A program made the position numbers and the translations under genes. Positions 33,609 through 41,801 of a stretch of 64,000 nt of DNA are shown piece after piece. Each line of letters opens with the position of its first letter. Within the stretch, counting starts at the first letter, position 1. The notes under the pieces are model-generated. The model worked only from the letters and a program-made list of their open reading frames with translations, was not told the origin of the DNA and did not search any database. Origin of the DNA: Rhodonellum psychrophilum GCM71 = DSM 17998 (GTDB taxonomy: Bacteria; Bacteroidota; Bacteroidia; Cytophagales; Cyclobacteriaceae); NCBI RefSeq assembly GCF_000381545.1, contig NZ_KB906692.1:23997-87996 (forward strand), read 5' to 3'.

Positions 33609-34487
33609 ATGGAAATACAAAAAGTATGCATTCTCGGTGCCGGTAACCTCGGAAGCAGGGTTGCCCTGCAATCCGCCATTTCTGGTTATCAAGTGACAGT
33701 ATATGACATCGATCCCAATGCATTTGAAAATGCTAAAAAAACAATGTCCAAAATACTTTACCAACTTGAAAAGGAGGGCATAGTCACCAAGGAGGATTCA
33801 ACCGACTCCATGAATAGAATTCACTTCACATTAGACGTACAAGAAGCGGTAAATGAAGCAGATATTATCAATGAAAGTGTGCTTGAGGATGTGGAAATCA
33901 AGCAAAAGGTATGGACTCAATTTGGAGAAATTGCCCCTGAAAAAACCATTTTCACCACCAATACTTCCTACCTGCTTCCTTCTATGTTTGCTTCATTTAC
34001 AGGCAGGCCAGAGAAATTTTGTGCACTCCATTTTCATGATGTTTTTTATTCCCGGGTGGTGGACATCATGCCTCATTTGGGAACAGATCCTACCTTAATT
34101 CCCCTTTTGGAAGAATTCGGAAAATCCCTGAACCAAGTGCCGGTATTGGTCAAAAAAGAAAATCATGGCTATATATTCAATTCCATGCTGATGGCCTTTG
34201 TGGGTGCTGCCGGTAAACTCCTGACGAATGATGTGGCGAACATTTCCGATATCGATAAATCTTGGATGGTGAACTTCCACATGCCGATGGGTCCATTTGG
34301 GATATTGGATAGTGTTGGATTGGATACTGCCTGGCATGTGACCCGGAATATGCCAGACAAATCCTCACAAGCCTTTGCGGCATTGTTGAAAACCTATATC
34401 GATGCAGGAAAATTGGGCGAAAAATCCGGTGAGGGATTTTATTCTTATCCAAAACCGTCCTATAGAGATGCGGATTTTCTTAGATAA
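33609..34487 (+). CDS. 3-hydroxyacyl-CoA dehydrogenase family protein
   Basis: A 292-aa NAD-dependent dehydrogenase. The Rossmann motif is CILGAGNLGSRVALQSAISGYQV. The catalytic region contains NTSYL (Ser), the His of LHFHDVFYSRVVDIM and the Asn of NHGYIFNSML, then GPFGILDSVGLD. The usual HFFNP block is replaced by HFHDVFY, so this is a divergent branch and the substrate may be unusual. It would oxidise a 3-hydroxyacyl-CoA to the 3-keto form, the step that follows the conversion proposed for the two preceding genes. Last gene of the operon, three bases after the kinase gene. Confidence 0.88.
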   Translation: MEIQKVCILGAGNLGSRVALQSAISGYQVTVYDIDPNAFENAKKTMSKILYQLEKEGIVTKEDSTDSMNRIHFTLDVQEAVNEADIINESVLEDVEIKQKVWTQFGEIAPEKTIFTTNTSYLLPSMFASFTGRPEKFCALHFHDVFYSRVVDIMPHLGTDPTLIPLLEEFGKSLNQVPVLVKKENHGYIFNSMLMAFVGAAGKLLTNDVANISDIDKSWMVNFHMPMGPFGILDSVGLDTAWHVTRNMPDKSSQAFAALLKTYIDAGKLGEKSGEGFYSYPKPSYRDADFLR

Positions 34488-34541
34488 ATCCTTTTTTTGG
34501 ATTAGATTCGTGGCTATCTGAAATCTTAGCCCAAATTTCAT

Positions 34542-36968
34542 TTGTCACCCAACTTCCGAACCCTAATCCTCTCCGTTTTCTTTGCGATAGGACTTTTCCT
34601 ATTTGCAAACCAAAATGGATACAGTCAAATGTTACTTCAAGATGACGCTGGGTCCTCCCCGGTTTCCATCTTTGAATTTTCCAAAATCGCCAATGTTGGA
34701 AGTGAGGAATTGTCTCTCAGCGAATTGCTGGACAAGGAAAGTAGCTTAGAATTTCAACCCATTCAAGGTACCAACACCAATTTGGGATTTACGACCGATA
34801 AATATTGGCTTAAATTTTCCTTTCACAACGAAAGTGAAGAAGATCTTCACTTTTATTTGGAAACAGGCAGACCCATCACGGACAAGGTGGATTTGTACTT
34901 TATTTCCACCTCGGGAGATACGGTACAAATGAAAAACGGGGACCTCATTCCATTCAAAGAAAGGAGTTTCCCCCACCGGAAAATCATTTTTCCAATTTCC
35001 TTGGCGCCGGGAAATCAATATACCTACTACTTGCATTATCAGAGTGATGGTGAAGTCATCAACCTTCCTCTTCAACTCCATACCAAAACCAGCCTGATTT
35101 TAAGTGCCTATTTTGATCAACTCATATTTGGCGTTTTTTATGGCGTATTGGTTTTGGCAGGGGTCATCTATTTATTCTTTTATTTCGGCATAAAGGAAAA
35201 AAGTTTTCTTCTTTATGTGGCATATGTAATTTCTGTCGCATTGTTGCACTTGGCGCTGGATGGTTTTTTTTTCCAATACTTCGCTCCTGATGCGGGATGG
35301 TTTTCCAGGTATTCTGTGCTGATTTTCGCAACCTTATCAGCTTTGGCTTTTGGGAGATACACCCAAACCTACCTAAAGGCAAAAGAAATTAGCACTAAAC
35401 TCAACACCGCTTTCAATGGACTATCCATTGCCTTGATTTTATTGTTGGCGTCCATTTTCTTCATAGAAAAGGGATTGGCACTGTATTACCCAATCGTCAA
35501 TATTCTTGGATTCATCCTGTTGTTCCTGATTGTGTATTCCCTCCTTTTGGGATATTGGACTAAAAAGGCACCGGACATTTTCTTCAGCATCGGCATACTC
35601 TGTTTCTTCCTGGGATTTCTTGTGTTTCTACTCAATAATTTCAGTGCAATTCCGAATTCCTTTCTTACCGAAAACAGTTCGAAATTGGGCACTGGAATGG
35701 AAATTGTATTTCTTTCTCTTTCGATGGCCAACAGAATAAGACTTTTGAAAACCGAAAAGGAAAAAATTCAGGAAGTAGCCTTGTTTAGGGCGCAGGAATC
35801 AAATCAGATCAAAACTTTCTTCCTTTCCAACATCAGCCATGAACTCCGAACCCCTCTCAATGCAATAATTGGCTTGTCCAGATCGATCCAGGAGAGTACA
35901 ATGAGCGAGAATGTAAAAGAAGACCTTCAAGTAATTCAATACTCTTCCCTTGGTCTTCTAGGGGCCATTGACGATATCCTAGACTTCTCCAAAATCGAAA
36001 AAAAGGAGCTGAAACTGGAAATTAAGTCTTTTGATTTCTATAAACTCCTGCGCGAGATAAAATCGAATTATGAGAAACAATGCAGGGACAAAGGATTGAC
36101 CTTCATTTTTGAGGAATCCAATAATCTGCCTAAAACCCTGATTGGGGACCTGGCCAGAACCCGGCAAATCATTCAAAACATTCTCAACAACGCCATAAAG
36201 TTTACGGCCTCAGGGGAAGTTAAAATGAAGATTCTTTCAAATGTAACCTCCGAAAAATCGGTTAATCTCCAAGTGGAAATCTCAGACACTGGTATTGGGA
36301 TAAAAAAAGAAAAGCTGGACAGTATTTTTGAATCTTTTATTCAGGGCCAATTAGATGACAAACGAGAGTTCGGTGGTTTTGGCTTGGGCCTTTGCATTGT
36401 CCATAATTTGGTGGAGCTGCATGGCGGTAAGGTATCCCTGGAAAGTGAGGAGGAAAAAGGAACAAGGGTAAGCCTGGAAATCCCTTATGATCTACCAGAT
36501 CCATTGCTTGAAAAAACATTGGCAAAGACCCCTGAAAAAGAGATTTTTGAACTGGAAGAAAAATGGATCTTGGTGGTGGAAGACAATCCCGTCAACCAAT
36601 TGGTGATGAAATCCACGCTTCGGAAATGGAAACATTTCCCCTTTGAAATCGTCGGCAATGGCTTGGAGTGTTTAGAGAAAATAAAAACCCATAAATTCGA
36701 CCTGATTTTGATGGATCTTCAAATGCCTGTAATGGATGGATATGAGGCTACCCTGGCGATCCGAAAAGGGGAATGTGGGGAAAAGATGATCAATATCCCG
36801 ATTATCGCGGTGACCGCTGATGCAACAGACCGGGCAAAGAGGAAAGTTATGGAGGTGGGAATGGATGAATACATCTCCAAACCCATGGATAAAGATGAGC
36901 TCTACACCAAGATCAATGCCTGCCTAAAAGCCAAGGAAGTCGCTTTGACAGAAACCGGAAATAGATAA
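34542..36968 (+). CDS. Hybrid histidine kinase with 7TMR-DISM sensor and receiver domain
   Basis: An 808-aa membrane sensor. Start TTG (34542) leads into a signal peptide (ILSVFFAIGLFLFANQNGYSQ). Residues about 25-185 are the extracellular 7TMR-DISM beta-sandwich (TDKYWLKFSFHNESEEDLHFYLE). Residues about 190-395 contain seven transmembrane helices. The kinase core has His433 (SNISHELRTPLNAIIG), the N box NILNNAIKFTASGE, DTGIGIKKEK and GFGLGLCIVHNLVELHGG. A C-terminal receiver has Asp725 in LILMDLQMPVMDGYEA. No HPt protein or output regulator is adjacent. Signal unknown. Confidence 0.92.
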   Translation: MSPNFRTLILSVFFAIGLFLFANQNGYSQMLLQDDAGSSPVSIFEFSKIANVGSEELSLSELLDKESSLEFQPIQGTNTNLGFTTDKYWLKFSFHNESEEDLHFYLETGRPITDKVDLYFISTSGDTVQMKNGDLIPFKERSFPHRKIIFPISLAPGNQYTYYLHYQSDGEVINLPLQLHTKTSLILSAYFDQLIFGVFYGVLVLAGVIYLFFYFGIKEKSFLLYVAYVISVALLHLALDGFFFQYFAPDAGWFSRYSVLIFATLSALAFGRYTQTYLKAKEISTKLNTAFNGLSIALILLLASIFFIEKGLALYYPIVNILGFILLFLIVYSLLLGYWTKKAPDIFFSIGILCFFLGFLVFLLNNFSAIPNSFLTENSSKLGTGMEIVFLSLSMANRIRLLKTEKEKIQEVALFRAQESNQIKTFFLSNISHELRTPLNAIIGLSRSIQESTMSENVKEDLQVIQYSSLGLLGAIDDILDFSKIEKKELKLEIKSFDFYKLLREIKSNYEKQCRDKGLTFIFEESNNLPKTLIGDLARTRQIIQNILNNAIKFTASGEVKMKILSNVTSEKSVNLQVEISDTGIGIKKEKLDSIFESFIQGQLDDKREFGGFGLGLCIVHNLVELHGGKVSLESEEEKGTRVSLEIPYDLPDPLLEKTLAKTPEKEIFELEEKWILVVEDNPVNQLVMKSTLRKWKHFPFEIVGNGLECLEKIKTHKFDLILMDLQMPVMDGYEATLAIRKGECGEKMINIPIIAVTADATDRAKRKVMEVGMDEYISKPMDKDELYTKINACLKAKEVALTETGNR

Positions 36969-36969
36969 T

Positions 36970-37632
36970 CTAATCCTTAAACCTAAACTTGAGGTACTTG
37001 ATCTTTTCTCCCTTGTCACTGAAGATCTTCTCGTATTTTGTTTTGATCCCAAAATGTTCGTCTCTCCATTCGGATTGGTCAAAATCCGAGGTTTCTGCTA
37101 AAATTTCACAGTCCTCTCTTTCCGACACGATGCCAAGGGTATAGTCAAAAAGTGGCGTATTGTCGGTTTTGAAATGAACAATCCCCTCTTTTTTCAAAAT
37201 GGATTTATACATCTCCAAAAACTTTGGATAGGTTAGCCGTCGTTTTTCATCACCCTCTCTTACATAGGGATCGGGAAAAGTGATCCATATTTCACTCAAC
37301 TCATCTTTTTCAAAATATTTGTCCAAAAGTTGGATTTGTGCCCTCAGAAATGCGACATTTTCCAATCCCTGCTCAATCGCGATTTTGCTCCCTTTCCATA
37401 AACGGGATCCTTTGATATCGACCCCGATAAAATTAAGGTCCGGATATACAGCTGCCAGGCCAACTGAAAATTCACCTCTTCCACAGGCCAATTCCACCAC
37501 GATGGGATTGTTGTTTTCAAATTGATCGGACCCCCAATTGCCTTTGATATTATCAAAAATTTCCTTTCCGGGCTGGACTACATTTTTGTTGTCTAGGTTT
37601 TCCCGGTATCTCTGAAGCTTATTCCTACTCAT
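36970..37632 (-). CDS. trmB: tRNA (guanine-N7)-methyltransferase
   Basis: A 220-aa SAM-dependent enzyme that makes 7-methylguanosine at tRNA position 46. I chose the ATG at 37632 (MSRNKLQRYRENLDNKNV), the usual start; ten further codons lie open upstream but overlap folC. Seen: VVELACGRGEFSVGLA (SAM motif), FIGVDIKGSRLWKG, and the diagnostic EIWITFPDPYVREGDEKRRLT. It follows the folC stop by one base and is the last gene of the long holA-to-trmB operon. It ends one base from the stop of the convergent hybrid kinase gene. Confidence 0.95.
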   Translation of the reverse strand: MSRNKLQRYRENLDNKNVVQPGKEIFDNIKGNWGSDQFENNNPIVVELACGRGEFSVGLAAVYPDLNFIGVDIKGSRLWKGSKIAIEQGLENVAFLRAQIQLLDKYFEKDELSEIWITFPDPYVREGDEKRRLTYPKFLEMYKSILKKEGIVHFKTDNTPLFDYTLGIVSEREDCEILAETSDFDQSEWRDEHFGIKTKYEKIFSDKGEKIKYLKFRFKD

Positions 37633-37633
37633 T

Positions 37634-38926
37634 TTATAAATCGTTGACTTCGGCGACCACAAAGGTACTGCCTCCTATAAATATCAAATCATTTTTATTG
37701 GCCCTTGCTTTGGCGATTCCAATCGCCTCATTTACATCGTTTACGACCTTTCCGATCAATCCCTGCTTCGTTGCATGTTCATAAAGGACATCTGCTTGCA
37801 TCGCCCGTGGAATCTTGGCTTGGCAAAAAAAGTATTCCGCCTTTTTGGGCAAGAGCGAAAGCACTTTGGAAACATCTTTGTCATTCACCATGCCTATCAC
37901 CATAAACAAATGATCATAAGGGACTTCAGCGATTTGCTCAACAATGTACTTGATACCATCTTCGTTGTGTCCCGTGTCGCAAATCACCCTGGGATGCTCC
38001 TGAATCGTCTGCCATCTACCCTTCAGCCCCGTATTTTTAACGATATTCCTTAGGCCGTTTTTGACATGAATTTCTTCAATGGAAATCCCCATGTTCTGGA
38101 GGACATCAGTGGCTTTCAAAATACCTGCAAGATTCTTGGCCTGGTAATTCCCATGGAGATCCATTTCAAGGAAATCAGGTTTTCCATCCTTTAAAACCTT
38201 AAACAAACTATTGATGTGTATAGGGCTATCTTTTTGTTTTTCAACATAATAAAAATATTCAGAAAAATACAATGGGGCGTTCATGGCCTTTGCCTTTTCA
38301 ATGAAAACGAGGCTGGTTTCCTCTTGTCTTTGGCTAATGACCACGGGCACATTTTCCTTGATGATACCGGCTTTTTCACCGGCAATTTCAGGAAGTGTGT
38401 TTCCTAAAAATTGCATATGGTCATACCCAATGTTGGTGATCAAACAGAGTATGGGATGGATGATGTTGGTGCTGTCAAACTTTCCACCCATGCCTACCTC
38501 CACAACAGCATAGTCAACTTTCTCTTTGGCAAAATGCCAAAAGGCCATACCGACGGTCATCTCAAAAAAACTTGGCTGTTTTTCCTCAAAAAACTGTTTG
38601 TTTTTTGCCACAAACTCCACCACTTCTTCTTCAGGAATTTCATTTCCATTGATCTTGATCCGTTCTGTGAATGATTTGAGGTGCGGAGAAGTATACAAAC
38701 CAACCTTGAAGCCGGCTTCTTGGAGAATGGAAGCAATGGCATGGGATGAACTCCCCTTGCCATTGGTACCTGCGATATGGATGCTCTTGAATTGATTCTG
38801 AGGATTCCCCAAAAGGTCACACAGAGCAAGTGTATTGCTCAAGTCTTTTTTGAAAGCTGCTCCACCTATGCGTTGAAACATGGGCAAAGCATTGAACAAG
38901 TAGTCCAAGGTTTGGGGATAATCCAT
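37634..38926 (-). CDS. folC: Folylpolyglutamate synthase/dihydrofolate synthase
   Basis: A 430-aa Mur-ligase-family enzyme that adds glutamate to dihydropteroate and folates. Seen: the P-loop IAGTNGKGSSSHAIASIL (about 50-67), LYTSPHLKSFTERIKING, the VEVGMGGKFDSTN block, NIGYDHMQFLGNTLPEIAGEKAGIIK, and the C-terminal CDTGHNEDGI. Full length for the family. It is four bases after the TonB-like gene and one base before trmB, so it is cotranscribed with the envelope genes upstream, although its function is unrelated. Confidence 0.95.
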   Translation of the reverse strand: MDYPQTLDYLFNALPMFQRIGGAAFKKDLSNTLALCDLLGNPQNQFKSIHIAGTNGKGSSSHAIASILQEAGFKVGLYTSPHLKSFTERIKINGNEIPEEEVVEFVAKNKQFFEEKQPSFFEMTVGMAFWHFAKEKVDYAVVEVGMGGKFDSTNIIHPILCLITNIGYDHMQFLGNTLPEIAGEKAGIIKENVPVVISQRQEETSLVFIEKAKAMNAPLYFSEYFYYVEKQKDSPIHINSLFKVLKDGKPDFLEMDLHGNYQAKNLAGILKATDVLQNMGISIEEIHVKNGLRNIVKNTGLKGRWQTIQEHPRVICDTGHNEDGIKYIVEQIAEVPYDHLFMVIGMVNDKDVSKVLSLLPKKAEYFFCQAKIPRAMQADVLYEHATKQGLIGKVVNDVNEAIGIAKARANKNDLIFIGGSTFVVAEVNDL

Positions 38927-38930
38927 TCCG

Positions 38931-39896
38931 TTAATCTACTTTGATGACAAAAGTGATTTTACCCGATGAGTATTCTGCAGTTGGGTTACCGCTTTGACGT
39001 TTAAAAGTAACTTGGTTTACGACCGTTCTGTAATATGCCAAAACCTCATTGGAAACATTGTATTCCAAGGGAATGGCTTGAACAATCTTTCCATTGTCAT
39101 CCACGGTGATTTTGAAAACGATTCTTCCTGTTCGGGTGGAAACATTGTCGTTGATACTGGGTCGGGAAGCAAAATCCCATCCTGCCAAATCTAGATTATA
39201 GCCTGCTCCAGGACCTGGTTTGCCTTCTCCTGTACCTCCTGGCCCCATCAAGCCACGGCCATCGATCGTACCTTGAGGCTTGCCTTCATCGCCTTTTTGG
39301 GTAGAAGAACCTTGGGCACTTCCTGCCGCAGGTTGGGTACTTTTGCCAGTAGTGCCGCCACCTCCAAAAATGGCTCTTTGATCTACTTTTGGTTTTTCCT
39401 CCGCTTTAGTAGCTGTTTTCGCAGCCTCACTGGTAGCTGGAGTGGTTACGGGTGTGGGTGTTTCTTTTTTTACGGGACTCGGCTCCTTTGTCGCTGTGTT
39501 TGCTTTTTCTGCTCCTTTTATCGGGCTTGCCGTTTTGGATTTTGCCTCATAGGTTGTCTTGGCCGGAGTGCTTTTGGGCTTGGCGGCTTCGGTTTTCGGT
39601 TGGGCTACGGGCACAGCGGTTTCAACGGGTGTGGGTGCTGGATCTCCAGGTGCTGGAGCCTCTGTATTGGTGGATTGCACAGCAGATGGAGGAGCGGTAG
39701 TGGGTGTACTGCCGCTTCCCAGGTCTGAAAAACCAAGATTAAGTTCCAATCCAAACTGAGGGAGTGGTGGAATGGGTTGCTTCCAAACCACCAAGAAATA
39801 GATCGCCACCAAGACCAACACGTTGATCACGGTAGTAATTATCCAGGCTTTCCTCCTGTTGTCGTTTTCTTCCTTATTTGATTCCCAAGCTTGCAT
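38931..39896 (-). CDS. TonB-like energy transducer
   Basis: A 321-aa inner-membrane-anchored periplasmic protein. One transmembrane helix lies at about 18-38. A long Pro/Thr/Ala/Lys-rich stretch (about 60-190; TPVETAVPVAQPKTEAAKPK type) spans the periplasm. The C-terminal about 80 residues (TGRIVFKITVDDNGKIVQAI ... GKITFVIKVD) form a TonB/TolA-like domain. I use the ATG at 39896; a TTG one codon earlier is possible. It follows exbB and exbD and would couple the proton-motive force to outer-membrane proteins, possibly the barrel protein encoded in the same operon. Confidence 0.87.
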   Translation of the reverse strand: MQAWESNKEENDNRRKAWIITTVINVLVLVAIYFLVVWKQPIPPLPQFGLELNLGFSDLGSGSTPTTAPPSAVQSTNTEAPAPGDPAPTPVETAVPVAQPKTEAAKPKSTPAKTTYEAKSKTASPIKGAEKANTATKEPSPVKKETPTPVTTPATSEAAKTATKAEEKPKVDQRAIFGGGGTTGKSTQPAAGSAQGSSTQKGDEGKPQGTIDGRGLMGPGGTGEGKPGPGAGYNLDLAGWDFASRPSINDNVSTRTGRIVFKITVDDNGKIVQAIPLEYNVSNEVLAYYRTVVNQVTFKRQSGNPTAEYSSGKITFVIKVD

Positions 39897-39901
39897 CAAT
39901 G

Positions 39902-40294
39902 TTATTTAAATGGTTTGGTTGCAATGGACACGTTCGCCTCTAAACCGGCTGCAATTCCTCCAATTTCAACAAGGTATTCCACCGGAACTTCCTTGTCAAT
40001 ATGCAAGACCACTTGCCCTTTCTTTCCTGCAAGTAAGACCGCCAATTCACTTTTGATGGCATCCCTGCCAACTACTTTGTCATTAACGGAAAAACGCAAG
40101 TCTTTGGTTACCGTCACGGTCACTTCTTGCATGATAATGTCCGAGGCCTCACTTGAAGGAAGGTTTATAGGCAAGCCAGATGGGGTAATGAATGAAGAAG
40201 TCAGCATGAAGAAAATCAACAACAGAAAGATGATGTCTGTCATTGATGACATGCTGAAGCTTGATTCTATTTTATTCTTGGATTGAAGTGCCAT
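39902..40294 (-). CDS. exbD: ExbD/TolR family biopolymer transporter
   Basis: A 130-aa protein with a single N-terminal transmembrane helix. The SMTDIIFLLLIFFMLTSSFI segment carries the conserved Asp that takes part in proton flow, followed by a periplasmic domain (INLPSSEASDIIMQEVTVTVTKDL). It pairs with the ExbB protein encoded one base upstream and with the TonB-like protein five bases downstream. ExbD and TolR cannot be told apart by sequence alone; the TonB-like neighbour favours ExbD. Confidence 0.92.
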   Translation of the reverse strand: MALQSKNKIESSFSMSSMTDIIFLLLIFFMLTSSFITPSGLPINLPSSEASDIIMQEVTVTVTKDLRFSVNDKVVGRDAIKSELAVLLAGKKGQVVLHIDKEVPVEYLVEIGGIAAGLEANVSIATKPFK

Positions 40295-40295
40295 T

Positions 40296-40988
40296 TTATT
40301 TGTCTTGTAACATGTCCAAAAACTCTATGGTGGTATATTCCATGCTATGGATGAGTTTCGATACTTGGGAAACCAAGTAATTGTAACCCAAATAGGCAAT
40401 AATACCTACGACCAATCCGGCCGCCGTCGTGATCATGGCCTCATAAATACCCGTAGAAAGGAGTTTGGGGGAAACCATCCCTTCTTCCTGTGCTACCCCG
40501 ATAAATGCCCTGATCATCCCCGCAACTGTACCCAAGAAGCCGATCATAGGCGCTGCCCCGGATACGGTAGCCAAGAGATTCAGATTTTTCTCCAGTTTGT
40601 AAATCTCGATTTTACCAACGTTTTCTATGGCTACCTCAATGTTTTTCAATGGGCTACCAATCCTTTCAAGACCTTTTGAAATCATGTTTGCCACGGGCGT
40701 ATTTTCTCCCTGGCACAGGAATTTTGCATTGTCTACTTTTCCGCTTTGGACCAGTATCTTGGTTTGATCCATGAGGTGTTTGGGTGATTTGGCGGCATTC
40801 CTTAGGGTGATCAAGCGCTCCACAAAAATGTAGACCGCCAACACGAACAGCGCATAGAGCGGAATCATCATGTATCCACCTTTGATCAATAAATCCAGGA
40901 GACCAATATCTCCTTTGGAGCCGTCCATCATGGACAGGCTATCCACGACCATTTCATTGTCAGTGGAAAGTGTTTGCAGTAGCATCAT
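40296..40988 (-). CDS. exbB: MotA/TolQ/ExbB proton channel family protein
   Basis: A 230-aa inner-membrane protein with three hydrophobic helices (about 36-56, 140-165, 185-207). The family signature is APMIGFLGTVAGMIRAFIGVAQEEG and GIYEAMITTAAGLVVGIIAYLGYN. It forms the proton-conducting motor with ExbD. The start has two tandem ATGs. The SPOR gene upstream ends one base before, so the five envelope genes form a tight operon. Confidence 0.93.
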   Translation of the reverse strand: MMLLQTLSTDNEMVVDSLSMMDGSKGDIGLLDLLIKGGYMMIPLYALFVLAVYIFVERLITLRNAAKSPKHLMDQTKILVQSGKVDNAKFLCQGENTPVANMISKGLERIGSPLKNIEVAIENVGKIEIYKLEKNLNLLATVSGAAPMIGFLGTVAGMIRAFIGVAQEEGMVSPKLLSTGIYEAMITTAAGLVVGIIAYLGYNYLVSQVSKLIHSMEYTTIEFLDMLQDK

Positions 40989-40989
40989 A

Positions 40990-41709
40990 TTAATATTTCA
41001 AAATCCATATAGATTCATCAAATTCCATTTTGGCTTTTTCTAAGGCCTCGGTGGCAGATTGGAAGTAATCATACTTTCCAACGGATATTCTGTAATTTCT
41101 AGTATCACCGGTGGGTGAAATCAACCAAACGGTAGCGCCTTTGGCCAACAATTTCTGGGCTTCTTCCCTTGCAAGCCGCTCGTTTGGCAAACTTCCAGCG
41201 ATAATGTGAAAACTAGGCCTTTGGCCTTTTTCAGTGATCAGAATGATTTCGCCTGCTTTGATCTCCTCTACCGGAGTATCTAAGACCTCAAGGGCTGGTG
41301 CCATATCAAATTCTTCATCCTTCACGTCCTCTTCTTCCAACAAAATGGAAGGCTCCTCCACAACAACTATCTCTTCTGTGATGAAGGGTGTTTCGCGTTC
41401 TTGCTGATCCGGGAGAAAGTACAAGAAATATGCCATTGCCATCATTAGGATGACCATGAACAAAATAAGAAACAACAATACCGGTGTCTGGCTTTTCTTC
41501 TTCTTCTTTTCAAAAGAGACCATCGGTCTGGAAATAACTTTTTCGGGTCTCTTGATTTCTATCGGATTGGCTTCCTCTGTAGAGATTTCTGCAATTGGCA
41601 CCATTGCTTCCAATGTTGGTTCATCCAATATCGGGCGCACGGGAACTACCTCCACGAATGGAAAACCGTAGTCTTTTCCTTTTGCCCTCTCTTTGTTTTC
41701 TGAATCCAT
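40990..41709 (-). CDS. SPOR domain membrane protein
   Basis: A 239-aa bitopic protein. Start chosen at the ATG at 41709 (MDSENKERAKGKDYG); nine codons upstream are open to a TTG. A transmembrane helix lies at about 80-100 (VLLFLILFMVILMMAMAYFL) after a cytoplasmic domain of 75 residues. The acidic periplasmic linker (VVEEPSILLEEEDVKDEEFD) leads to a C-terminal SPOR domain (FHIIAGSLPNERLAREEAQKL ... NYRISVGKY), which in other bacteria binds denuded peptidoglycan. Placed before exbB, it may anchor the motor complex to the cell wall. Confidence 0.87.
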   Translation of the reverse strand: MDSENKERAKGKDYGFPFVEVVPVRPILDEPTLEAMVPIAEISTEEANPIEIKRPEKVISRPMVSFEKKKKKSQTPVLLFLILFMVILMMAMAYFLYFLPDQQERETPFITEEIVVVEEPSILLEEEDVKDEEFDMAPALEVLDTPVEEIKAGEIILITEKGQRPSFHIIAGSLPNERLAREEAQKLLAKGATVWLISPTGDTRNYRISVGKYDYFQSATEALEKAKMEFDESIWILKY

Positions 41710-41801
41710 TTTTGCCTTAATTTTTTCCCTAATCAACCTGCAAACCTAAGACAATTGCACCAATTCCCCAATAATATGAGGGTGTATGATTTGGCCCTTT
41801 T

